A stretch of DNA of 41,035 nucleotides from assembly GCA_015060555.1 (NCBI GenBank), contig SUYG01000036.1, positions 1 to 41,035 on the forward strand. The letters are read 5' to 3'. Below are positions 7,315 to 13,852 of this stretch, one piece after another. The position numbers and the translations under genes were made by a program. The stretch is from Physcousia sp015060555 (lineage in GTDB: Bacteria; Bacteroidota; Bacteroidia; Bacteroidales; Bacteroidaceae). Below the pieces are notes generated by a model. It had not been told where the DNA came from. It saw nothing but the letters and a program-made list of their open reading frames with translations, and ran no database searches. Numbering within the stretch: the first letter of the stretch is position 1; each line of letters begins with the position of its first letter.

Positions 7315-8777
7315 CAGTGTTTGTTAACGGTTTGTAATGCTTCTTGATAGACCTCGAACTGGTAGCGGCGGCGCAGTTCCTCCACGAACTCCTGTTCCTT
7401 GACGGCCTGATAGTCGGCAACGACCTGCGCGCTGACATCGGTCCACAGCTGCGGACCCTTCTTCAGCTTGCGCCCTACAAGGCCCACGGCGGGATACTTG
7501 GCGCTGACATGCGCCTTGCCGGCCTTGACGCCGAAGGCCAGAGAATCCACCAGGTGGTTCTCGCCCTGGACGAAGATGCGGCGGTCGAAGCGCACCTGCA
7601 CGCTGTCCTTGTTGAACTGTGTCTTCACAATGCTGGCCCACTGGTCCTCGGGCTGTCCCTTGAGGGTCTTCTGTACCTGCTTGAGGACGACAGGGTTGAT
7701 GGCCTGCAAGAGGGCACCGGCGTAGTGGGGCTTATCGTAGGCGTAGGCTTTCTTGTTCTGCTTGAAGTAGTTCTCCAGTCCGAGGGTGTCCTTCGATGCG
7801 GGCTCCCAAACCTGGCGCTGGCAGATCTCATAGAAGAGGAGACCGTCGTGGTACTCCTGGATGAGGTATTTGAGCTCGCTGTCCTGTGCCGACAGGCGTG
7901 CGGCCTCCTCGTCCATCACCTCCTCAACGGTCTTGCCGGCACCTTTGGCCAGACTATCGACGAGCGTGTTGGCAAGGCGGTCCTTCAGGCCGCGGGCCTC
8001 CAGGAACTGGCGGATGCGGGGAGCCAGCGTGTCATAGGGCTCCAGTTGCTTCTTGTCCATCAGCTTCAGGATATGCCAGCCCACGGTGGAGAGCAGCGGG
8101 GCCTTGACCTCGCCGACTTCCATGGTGTAGAGGGCGTCTTCGAGTTCCTTGAGCAGCTGCTTGGGACCGATCCAACCGATGACACCGCCACGCTGGGCTG
8201 TGCCCTGGTCGTCGGAGCTCTTGGCAGCCAGCTTGGCGAAGTCCTCGCCGGCCTGCAGACAGGCGTAGATGGAGTCGATGCGGGCCTTGGCTGCGGCCTG
8301 CTGCTCGGGGGTGGATTGCTGCACGAGGTGAACGAAGATGTGTGCGGGCTGCAGCAGGTCCTTGCCCTCGAGCTGCGCCAGCATCTGGTCGTAGTAGTTG
8401 CGGGCCTCCTGCTCCTCGGCAGTGGCCGACACCAGGAGCGGACGAATCTGCTGGTCGCGGTATGTGCGGAACTCCTGCTGGTAGCTGGAGAGCGTGTCGA
8501 GACGAGCGTCCAAGGCGGCCTCCACCTTCAGCTTGTAGTTGATGAAGAGATCGACGTACTCCTCGACGGTCTTCTTGTCGATGACGCCATCGGTGTTGTT
8601 CTTATTGTAGTTGTACTCAAACTCGGAGCGCAGCACATCCTTGCCGTTGATGCGCATCACAACGGGGTCAAGACTCTCCCCCAGCCCCTCCCTATCAGCA
8701 GGGAGGGGAGTAGTTACTTGTGCCATGAGGGTTGCTGCAATCAGAAATGTAGATACTATTACAGAAATTTTTTTCAT
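7314..8777 (-). CDS. second parvulin-type peptidyl-prolyl isomerase (SurA/PrsA-like)
   Basis: 487 residues. After a signal peptide (MKKISVIVSTFLIAATLMAQ) comes a repeat-encoded stretch (TTPLPADREGLGESLD, residues 22-37), then a SurA_N-like region (VVMRINGKDVLRSEFEYNYNK) and a parvulin domain at about 140-240 (PAHIFVHLVQQ to LLSTVGWHILKLMDKK). The C-terminal half is helical and less conserved. It should act in the periplasm together with the next gene, with which it overlaps by one base. Upstream lies guaB, separated by 73 bp that consist mostly of a palindromic element, so the chaperone pair may be read from the guaB transcript or from a weak promoter. Confidence 0.9.
   Translation of the reverse strand: MKKISVIVSTFLIAATLMAQVTTPLPADREGLGESLDPVVMRINGKDVLRSEFEYNYNKNNTDGVIDKKTVEEYVDLFINYKLKVEAALDARLDTLSSYQQEFRTYRDQQIRPLLVSATAEEQEARNYYDQMLAQLEGKDLLQPAHIFVHLVQQSTPEQQAAAKARIDSIYACLQAGEDFAKLAAKSSDDQGTAQRGGVIGWIGPKQLLKELEDALYTMEVGEVKAPLLSTVGWHILKLMDKKQLEPYDTLAPRIRQFLEARGLKDRLANTLVDSLAKGAGKTVEEVMDEEAARLSAQDSELKYLIQEYHDGLLFYEICQRQVWEPASKDTLGLENYFKQNKKAYAYDKPHYAGALLQAINPVVLKQVQKTLKGQPEDQWASIVKTQFNKDSVQVRFDRRIFVQGENHLVDSLAFGVKAGKAHVSAKYPAVGLVGRKLKKGPQLWTDVSAQVVADYQAVKEQEFVEELRRRYQFEVYQEALQTVNKH
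8670..8716 (-). repeat. palindromic element inside the second chaperone gene
   Basis: In sense direction CCCCTCCCTGCTGATAGGGAGGGG is followed by CTGGGGGAGAGTC. It is in frame and encodes PLPADREGLGES at the junction between signal peptide and mature protein, the same position as in the OstA-like gene. Confidence 0.88.
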
Positions 8778-8810
8778 CGTTATTACTAATGTATTCTATT
8801 CTTGAATGGT

Positions 8811-8850
8811 GACCACTCCCTCCCTATAGGGAGGGCGGGGGGAGGGTCCT
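8811..8850 (-). repeat. palindromic element directly after guaB
   Basis: The AGGACCCTCCCC end begins at the base after the guaB stop (TAG, 8853-8851), then CCCTCCCTATAGGGAGGG. Orientation is the same as behind mutL and the first chaperone. Confidence 0.9.
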
Positions 8851-10329
8851 CTATTGCGGCCTGCTATAGTTAGGTGCTTCGCTGGTGATGGTGATGTCGT
8901 GAGGATGACTTTCGAGGACACCGGCATTGGTGATGCGCACGAACTTGGCGTGGTGCAGCGCCTCGATGGTGGCAGCACCGCAGTAGCCCATGCCCGAGCG
9001 CAGGCCGCCCACGAGCTGATAGATGACTTCCTGCACCGTTCCCTTGTAGGGCACACGTCCGGCGATGCCTTCGGGCACGAGCTTCTTCACGTCCTTCTCG
9101 CCAGCCTGGAAGTAGCGGTCCTTGCTGCCGTTCTCCATGGCTTCGAGAGAGCCCATGCCGCGGTAGCTCTTGAACTTACGGCCGTTGAAGATGATGGTGT
9201 CGCCCGGCGACTCCTCGGTGCCGGCCACCAAAGAACCGATCATCACACAGTTGCCGCCGGCAGCGATGGCCTTCACCACATCGCCCGAATAGCGCAGACC
9301 GCCATCAGCGATGAGGGGCACACCCGTGCCTGCCAGCGCGCTGGCAACATCATAGACAGCAGAGAGCTGCGGAACACCCACACCTGCCACCACGCGCGTG
9401 GTGCAGATGCTGCCCGGACCGATGCCCACCTTGATGCCGTCGGCGCCTGCCTCCACCAACATCTTGGCAGCCTCGCCCGTGGCGACATTGCCCACCACGA
9501 TATCTACGTTGGGATAGAGAGCCTTGGCCTCGCGCAGTTTCTCGATGACACCCTTGCTGTGACCGTGAGCCGTGTCGATGACGATGGCGTCAGCACCAGC
9601 CTCTACGAGCGCCTTGATGCGGTCGAGTGTGTCGTTGGTGACGCCCACGCCGGCAGCTACACGCAGACGGCCCTTCTCGTCCTTGCAGGCCATCGGCTTG
9701 TCCTTGGCTTTCGTGATATCCTTATAGGTAATCAGACCGATGAGGTGGTTCTCGTCGTCCACCACAGGCAACTTCTCAATCTTGTTCTCCTGCAGGATCT
9801 GCGCTGCCGCAGAGAGGTCAGTCTGCTGATGCGTCGTCACGAGGTGCTCCTTCGTCATCACCTCGGCGATGGGACGCTCCACGCGACGCTCAAAGCGGAG
9901 GTCGCGGTTGGTGACGATGCCAACGAGATGATTGCCGGCGTCCACCACGGGGATACCGCCGATATGATACTCCGCCATCAGGTCGAGGGCATCAGCGACC
10001 GTGGCATCGCTCTGAATGGTGACGGGATGATAGATCATACCGTTCTCAGCGCGCTTGACGATAGCCACCTGGCGCGCCTGCTCTTCGATACTCATATTCT
10101 TGTGAATCACGCCGATGCCGCCTTCACGGGCAATGGCAATTGCCATCGTGGCCTCGGTCACGGTGTCCATCGCGGCAGTGACAAACGGCACCTTCAGCGC
10201 GATGTTTCGCGAGAAGCGAGTGGAAAGATCTACGCTGCGGGGCAGCACCTCAGAATAAGCGGGTACGAGGAGGACGTCGTCAAACGTGAGTCCGTCCATC
10301 ACAATACGGTCTGCAATAAAATTGGCCAT
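8851..10329 (-). CDS. guaB: inosine-5'-monophosphate dehydrogenase
   Basis: Oxidises IMP to XMP with NAD+, the committed step of GMP synthesis. 492 residues, the normal length. The TIM barrel is interrupted by two CBS domains (about 95-205). The catalytic loop GPGSICTT places the active-site Cys at 309, and the flap region RGMGSLEAM is intact. ATG at 10329 gives a conventional N-terminus. A good Bacteroidetes promoter lies at 10358-10389. The downstream chaperone genes are on the same strand. Confidence 0.98.
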   Translation of the reverse strand: MANFIADRIVMDGLTFDDVLLVPAYSEVLPRSVDLSTRFSRNIALKVPFVTAAMDTVTEATMAIAIAREGGIGVIHKNMSIEEQARQVAIVKRAENGMIYHPVTIQSDATVADALDLMAEYHIGGIPVVDAGNHLVGIVTNRDLRFERRVERPIAEVMTKEHLVTTHQQTDLSAAAQILQENKIEKLPVVDDENHLIGLITYKDITKAKDKPMACKDEKGRLRVAAGVGVTNDTLDRIKALVEAGADAIVIDTAHGHSKGVIEKLREAKALYPNVDIVVGNVATGEAAKMLVEAGADGIKVGIGPGSICTTRVVAGVGVPQLSAVYDVASALAGTGVPLIADGGLRYSGDVVKAIAAGGNCVMIGSLVAGTEESPGDTIIFNGRKFKSYRGMGSLEAMENGSKDRYFQAGEKDVKKLVPEGIAGRVPYKGTVQEVIYQLVGGLRSGMGYCGAATIEALHHAKFVRITNAGVLESHPHDITITSEAPNYSRPQ

Positions 10330-10357
10330 AAGAAAAACGTTTTGCTTTTATTGCGTG

Positions 10358-10389
10358 CAAAAGTACTGCTTTTCCGCGATACAACCAAA
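10358..10389 (-). promoter_or_regulatory. guaB promoter
   Basis: On the minus strand, TTTG (10389-10386), a 20-bp spacer and TACTTTTG (10365-10358) match the Bacteroidetes consensus TTTG-N19/20-TAnnTTTG. It ends 28 bp before the guaB ATG. Confidence 0.75.
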
Positions 10390-10532
10390 ACTTTTGCTCT
10401 TTTTTAACACCCCACTGCCAGCTTGCCTCCACAGCCCACGCCGTCGCCCCCGCAAGCTCGTCACCCAAGCCCACGCCGTCAACCCCAGAAGGCCTCACTC
10501 CCCCACCCTCTGAAGTCTCCACCCCTTCAGCC

Positions 10533-10642
10533 TGAAGACCATGCTCCTCCGCCCTTAAGAGCAAGGCCTTCCGCACATAAGACCAAGGTCCTCCGCACAT
10601 AAGACCATGCTCTTCGCCCCATAAGACCATGCTCTTCCGGCT
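10533..10642. repeat. five degenerate 22-bp tandem repeats
   Basis: Units start at 10533, 10555, 10577, 10599 and 10621, with a consensus near ATAAGACCATGCTCTTCCGC. No coding frame is convincing across them. The array belongs to a 530-bp gap without a recognisable gene between guaB and the membrane-protein cluster. Confidence 0.85.
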
Positions 10643-10661
10643 TTTGCCACCAGTGGCAAAA
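10642..10661. repeat. perfect palindrome between the two 22-bp arrays
   Basis: TTTTGCCAC, two bases, GTGGCAAAA. Nine-bp arms without mismatch. It lies exactly where the first array ends. It could be an operator or a small hairpin; nothing shows which. Confidence 0.6.
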
Positions 10662-10696
10662 CGACAGACACTACTACTCCCTCGCCTTACCCTCTA

Positions 10697-10795
10697 TAGA
10701 GGGTGCGCGCAGGGACTGTAGAGGGTGCGCGCAGGGACTGTAGAGGGTGCGCGCAGGGACTGTAGAGGGTAGGCTTAGAGACCATAGAGGGTTAC
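10697..10795. repeat. second 22-bp tandem array
   Basis: Three identical units (TAGAGGGTGCGCGCAGGGAC plus TG) start at 10697, 10719 and 10741. A degenerate unit starts at 10763 and a partial one at 10785. The period equals that of the neighbouring array, although the sequence is unrelated. Confidence 0.92.
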
Positions 10796-10863
10796 GCAGC
10801 GCGATGCATCGACTAACGCAACAGGCTGCGTCGCGTGATGCAGCCTGCTGGATGAATCATTTC

Positions 10864-11190
10864 CTAATAATCATATCTTTTAAAGTTAAAAAATTGTTTC
10901 TTATTCTTATACCACAATAGAACAAGTGCGATAGCCACTATCACATCCACGATATTCCACATAGTTCTACCAAGAGCTATCTTGAAGAGAGGCTGAAATA
11001 GCATAGCAAGTGAACCAGCTATAATACAGAGAGGTATTTCCTCATTCTTGTAAAAGTTGAATGCCATACACCCAAAGATTATCATTGCCACAAACCTTAC
11101 CAAAGTGTAGTATCCGTAAGGCATCGGAAATAAGCATACTATTAGCGCTGTTGCCAACCCAAGTCCAATTTTATAAAGCAGATTATCCAT
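10864..11190 (-). CDS. small multi-pass membrane protein, DUF6804-like
   Basis: 108 residues from ATG 11190, chosen over 11220 because AGGAGAT lies just upstream. Three or four hydrophobic segments cover most of the chain (IGLGLATALIVCLFPM, VRFVAMIIFGCMAFNFY, IPLCIIAGSLAMLF, VDVIVAIALVLLWY). The pattern PYGYYTLVRF and FKIALGRTMWNIVDVIVA resembles the DUF6804 family as I remember it. Function is unknown. The Shine-Dalgarno overlaps the end of the upstream 60-codon gene, so the two are probably co-translated. Base composition is clearly more AT-rich than in the flanking core genes, suggesting acquisition. Confidence 0.7.
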   Translation of the reverse strand: MDNLLYKIGLGLATALIVCLFPMPYGYYTLVRFVAMIIFGCMAFNFYKNEEIPLCIIAGSLAMLFQPLFKIALGRTMWNIVDVIVAIALVLLWYKNKKQFFNFKRYDY

Positions 11191-11191
11191 A

Positions 11192-11374
11192 TTATCTCCT
11201 GTTGTATCTTTCTGCTGCATATTCAGATTCCATTTCTTCTACCCATTCCCTGCAAGATTCACAAAAGGTATAATTATAATCCTCTAATTCATACCCTTTC
11301 ATTTCGGTGGTATATTCCACATCTTCATCATCATTACCATCTTCCAAATGGTATATACCCCTATTTTCATCCAC
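11192..11374 (-). CDS. small acidic protein, unknown
   Basis: 60 residues, rich in Asp, Glu and Tyr, with a FCESCREW motif containing one CxxC pair. GTG start at 11374 overlaps the TAG stop of the upstream membrane-protein gene (TAGTG), a typical coupled junction. No domain is recognised. Its place between two membrane-protein genes suggests it is part of the same unit, but there is no direct evidence for function. Confidence 0.5.
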   Translation of the reverse strand: MDENRGIYHLEDGNDDEDVEYTTEMKGYELEDYNYTFCESCREWVEEMESEYAAERYNRR

Positions 11375-11787
11375 TAAGAATGTTTGACATTCAAAAGCAT
11401 AATTTTTCTATACTTGTTACTGTAGTATATAGCGGCAATACCAAGGATGAGTAAGGTATATGCCCATATTATAGTATTCTTGAAATTGGAAGGCATTATT
11501 TCGGGCAAAGAAAGCCTTCCGTTCCAATCTTCTTTCATTTCAACATCTACTCCAAAATCCAGAAGAAGAATCACGCCAAGTACATAAGCAATAAATAATA
11601 AGGATGTACCTAATGCCAGATTGAGCAACCAGCTTACTATTCCCCAATGTACAAATTGTGATAACACAAGCAATACTACAAGTATGATGGTTGCAATAGG
11701 AATAAACTTTTTGGCATACCCTCTGAATTCTTCATAGTTTTGGCTACCTATAAGTTTCTTGATGTACGAATAACGTCTTGTCGCCAT
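11374..11787 (-). CDS. membrane protein, unknown
   Basis: 137 residues with three hydrophobic segments at about 29-45 (IPIATIILVVLLVLSQF), 50-77 (VSWLLNLALGTSLLFIAYVLGVILLL) and 107-122 (IIWAYTLLILGIAAIYY). A charged N-terminus (MATRRYSYIKKLIG) and the loop DFGVDVEMKEDWNGR face opposite ends of the chain. No family is recognised. The gene is AT-rich relative to recQ and guaB and begins a cluster in which each gene overlaps or touches the next. Confidence 0.6.
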   Translation of the reverse strand: MATRRYSYIKKLIGSQNYEEFRGYAKKFIPIATIILVVLLVLSQFVHWGIVSWLLNLALGTSLLFIAYVLGVILLLDFGVDVEMKEDWNGRLSLPEIMPSNFKNTIIWAYTLLILGIAAIYYSNKYRKIMLLNVKHS

Positions 11788-11808
11788 ATAAATCTGTGCA
11801 TTTATATT

Positions 11809-11955
11809 TTACTTATCTTTCTTTGGTAGATTTCCTTTTAACAAATAAGCACCCGCTATTGCCATTAATCCCATATACAGAGGAATTGCAGGAGTCACTG
11901 CAAAAGTATAAATGTTTTGCGAATCAGCCAAAAGAATCAAAGTATTTTTAGTCAT
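11809..11955 (-). CDS. possible 48-residue membrane peptide
   Basis: ATG at 11955 opens a frame of 48 codons with one hydrophobic segment (TPAIPLYMGLMAIAGAYLL) and a basic C-terminus (KGNLPKKDK), ending 21 bp before the 137-residue gene. No Shine-Dalgarno is visible, and a terminator lies about 10 bp upstream, so either a promoter is hidden here or the frame is not translated. It has the right strand and spacing to be the first gene of the small cluster. Confidence 0.35.
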   Translation of the reverse strand: MTKNTLILLADSQNIYTFAVTPAIPLYMGLMAIAGAYLLKGNLPKKDK

Positions 11956-11963
11956 TAGGGCAC

Positions 11964-11993
11964 AAAAAAGCCCTCACGATAATGCGGGAGGGT
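11964..11993 (-). terminator. Rho-independent terminator behind the toxin gene
   Basis: On the minus strand CCCTC pairs with GAGGG across a short loop and is followed by six T. It lies about 180 bp downstream of the toxin gene and would separate the toxin-antitoxin transcript from the membrane-protein cluster. Confidence 0.65.
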
Positions 11994-12060
11994 GGTTCTT
12001 CTAAGCGGACGCTTCAGTCTGTATGTCTAATCTATTGGTTTATTGCATAAACGGTTTAAG

Positions 12061-12160
12061 GGTTTAAGAGTTTGCTTCGCTGACTTTTGTCGCGACTCAG
12101 CCATTCAAGAGCAAGCTCTTATGGCGTTCGCTGCTCCAAAAGTTCAAGGGTTCAAGGGGT
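12061..12160. repeat. imperfect palindromic intergenic sequence
   Basis: The centre CCATTCAAGAGC-AA-GCTCTTATGG (12101-12124) forms a hairpin with a two-base internal mismatch. The outer arms (ACTTTTGTCGC on the left; CGCTGCTCCAAAAGTTC on the right) are also partly complementary, and TTTAAGGG / TTCAAGGG simple repeats flank the whole. It occupies most of the gap downstream of the toxin gene. Confidence 0.5.
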
Positions 12161-12173
12161 TATCTATAGGCTA

Positions 12174-12515
12174 TTAGAATATAGACTCGATGATCTTGTC
12201 AACGATTTCGTTGAAATATTCCTGTTTGATAGAACCTAAGCGACGAACCACATCACGTTCAATGTAACCAGCAATAATCTGACATTTCACAAGACTTGGC
12301 TTTGCAAAGGTGTGACCTATAATCATCTCGTCTTTCAATGGGTAAGAATACTGGGGATTAAGCCTATCGTTGGATGTAATGAGCACAAGATAGAACATAC
12401 CATCTTCATCCTCTTGCAGCTGATCATTAGATACAATGATGGCAGGATGGGGTTTGAAAGTCCCATCAGGAAAGAGGAAACTGACTTCAACAATGTCTCT
12501 CTGATGATACTTCAT
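12174..12515 (-). CDS. PemK/MazF-family type II toxin
   Basis: 113 residues matching the PemK/MazF endoribonuclease fold. MKYHQRDIVEVSFLFPDG is the first strand and loop, HPAIIVSND corresponds to the conserved PxxVxS/N motif, and FYLVLITSND plus KPSLVKCQIIAGYIERD give the later strands. Toxins of this type cut mRNA in the cytoplasm. ATG at 12515 overlaps the TGA of the upstream gene (ATGA), the usual toxin-antitoxin arrangement with the antitoxin first. The N-terminal motif is slightly atypical, as it lacks the common G-D-V-x-x-V triad spacing. Confidence 0.8.
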   Translation of the reverse strand: MKYHQRDIVEVSFLFPDGTFKPHPAIIVSNDQLQEDEDGMFYLVLITSNDRLNPQYSYPLKDEMIIGHTFAKPSLVKCQIIAGYIERDVVRRLGSIKQEYFNEIVDKIIESIF

Positions 12516-12724
12516 AGGTAGCGAGCAATAACGTTTGACATCGTCTTCTTGGAATGAGCTAAGAAGGCTTCTTTTTCGATACGATGCTCTTCGGCCTCTT
12601 GGGACATTAGCTGTTGACCAATCTGCATTTCTTTCTGCTGGAAAAGCCCTGTTGCTAACAACGCAGCAAGCTTTTTACGAGCTAAGGCGTTGTGCTGATT
12701 ATATTCTAATGTTATTGTACACAT
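12512..12724 (-). CDS. candidate antitoxin of the PemK/MazF-type pair
   Basis: 70 residues. MCTITLEYNQHNALARKKLAALLATGLF begins like a short strand plus helix, possibly a dimerising DNA-binding part. The remainder is a charged helix (QEAEEHRIEKEAFLAHSKK) that could wrap the toxin. I do not recognise a named antitoxin family. Position directly upstream of the toxin, the 4-bp overlap and a strong promoter at 12761-12791 support the role. Autoregulation is likely by analogy but not shown. Confidence 0.65.
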   Translation of the reverse strand: MCTITLEYNQHNALARKKLAALLATGLFQQKEMQIGQQLMSQEAEEHRIEKEAFLAHSKKTMSNVIARYL

Positions 12725-12760
12725 ATTGATGAATGATAGGTTTCTTTAGGTTTCTCGCCG

Positions 12761-12791
12761 CAAAAGTAGCGATTAATCTGATTCGGGCAAA
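12761..12791 (-). promoter_or_regulatory. promoter of the toxin-antitoxin pair
   Basis: TTTG (12791-12788), a 19-bp spacer and TACTTTTG (12768-12761) on the minus strand match the Bacteroidetes consensus. It lies 37 bp before the antitoxin ATG. Confidence 0.75.
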
Positions 12792-12800
12792 AGGATTTGC

Positions 12801-12840
12801 ACGGAAAAACGCGGAAAGGAACGGAAAAACACGGAAAAAA
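12801..12840. repeat. four 10-bp repeats with phased A-tracts
   Basis: Units ACGGAAAAAC, GCGGAAAGGA, ACGGAAAAAC and ACGGAAAAAA repeat every 10 bp just upstream of the toxin-antitoxin promoter. A-tracts in phase with the helix usually bend DNA. Confidence 0.75.
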
Positions 12841-12926
12841 CACAAAAAAGCCGGGATGTTAGGACTCTTCTTTATTGGGAATGCCGAATCCGATGATAGG
12901 GCGGCGAGGCTGCTTACGAATTTTTC

Positions 12927-13715
12927 TCACTGTCCTTCACCCTGCAGCTCCTGTCGTAGCCGCTGGAGTTCCTCCTGCTGACCGTTGTACGCCTTCAACG
13001 CACGCTGCTTCAAGTCCTCGTAAGCCGCTCGCCACTTGTCCACTTCTGCTCTGGTCGCAGCCAACTGCCTTTCCAACTCTGGTTTCAAGCGCTCCAGTTC
13101 TGCCAGGCGTTCGTCCTGCTGACGGCGATAGTTGGTGCGTGCTTTGTGCATGCGTTCCTTCACCCCACCCTCCTTGATGAAGACCTCTTCTACACCTTTC
13201 AGATACTTGTTCATCATCACATCCACCTGATAGCACAGGGTCAGGCCCACGTTTGCCATCTCCTCCGCCGTCCACACTTGGAAGTAGGGTTCATAGTCGC
13301 TGAGGGTGTTATGTGCCTTGGTGAAATCCTGCATGGGTTGGAAACGGTCGTCAGCAGGAGTCCATATCTTCAGATGGCGGGCTTTCAAGAAATCCTCGTA
13401 GTCCTGGCGCAGTTCACCGATGCTGGAACGGGCCACATTCAGCAGGTTAACCTCCATGGCCGTGGATGTCTTGCCATCCTCAGACCCTTCGACGATGTTC
13501 TGCTTGCCAGAGCGTGCTGCCTGCACCATTTGGTCAACGGTGCGGTCGCCATGTTTGGGAAGGAAACGGTCGCAGAAGACATAAGTCATCTGGTAAAGCA
13601 CCTCGGACTTCTGGTAGAAGCGCAAGTCCTGCCACTTGGGTACAGCCCGGAAGATGCTCTGCAATTCAGGCTTCGCGTTGGGATCAGTAGGGGACTTGGG
13701 CGAGTTGCTTGACAT
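12927..13715 (-). CDS. four-helix-bundle protein (S23/'four helix bundle suffix' type) with coiled-coil tail
   Basis: 262 residues. Residues ~28-180 match the four-helix-bundle proteins related to those encoded in 23S rRNA intervening sequences: KWQDLRFYQKSEVLYQMTY, DQMVQAARSGKQNIVEGS, SSIGELRQDYEDFLKARH. Residues ~185-260 form a long charged coiled coil (RRQQDERLAELERLKPELE to QQEELQRLRQELQ). The family shares its fold with the Avd accessory protein of diversity-generating retroelements, but no reverse transcriptase or template repeat is visible here. Function is unknown; an RNA-binding role is sometimes suspected. It is transcribed towards the toxin-antitoxin pair but lies about 200 bp upstream of it, with the pair's own promoter between. 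Confidence 0.8.
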   Translation of the reverse strand: MSSNSPKSPTDPNAKPELQSIFRAVPKWQDLRFYQKSEVLYQMTYVFCDRFLPKHGDRTVDQMVQAARSGKQNIVEGSEDGKTSTAMEVNLLNVARSSIGELRQDYEDFLKARHLKIWTPADDRFQPMQDFTKAHNTLSDYEPYFQVWTAEEMANVGLTLCYQVDVMMNKYLKGVEEVFIKEGGVKERMHKARTNYRRQQDERLAELERLKPELERQLAATRAEVDKWRAAYEDLKQRALKAYNGQQEELQRLRQELQGEGQ

Positions 13716-13749
13716 GAGACGGGAGGTAGCTAGGGGGAGGAATTGGTTG

Positions 13750-13845
13750 CTATAGGGGCTATAGGAGCTATAGGGGCTATAGGAGCTATAGTTGCTATAG
13801 ATACTATAGAGACTATAGAGACTATAGGGACTATAGGGACTATAG
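13750..13845. repeat. 9-bp tandem array of CTATAGNNN
   Basis: Eleven CTATAG hexamers spaced exactly 9 bp apart, with variable triplets (GGG, GAG, TTG, ATA, AGA, GGA). CTATAG is its own reverse complement, so every unit is a palindrome. The array fills the gap between the recQ stop and the four-helix-bundle gene. Confidence 0.95.
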
Positions 13846-13852
13846 TTTTTTA

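Noticed and set aside
10280..10630. 116-codon frame across the guaB promoter and the first 22-bp array
   Set aside because: It is composed of translated tandem repeats and overlaps the guaB start; no ribosome-binding site or domain.
10533..10795. CRISPR array
   Set aside because: The 22-bp units follow each other without unique spacers, and there are no cas genes.
12733..12981. 82-codon plus-strand frame over the A-tract repeats
   Set aside because: It overlaps the toxin-antitoxin promoter and the end of the four-helix-bundle gene, and its second half is a Ser/Arg-rich shadow.
12927..13845. Diversity-generating retroelement
   Set aside because: The four-helix-bundle protein shares the Avd fold, but there is no reverse transcriptase, template repeat or variable repeat in the window.
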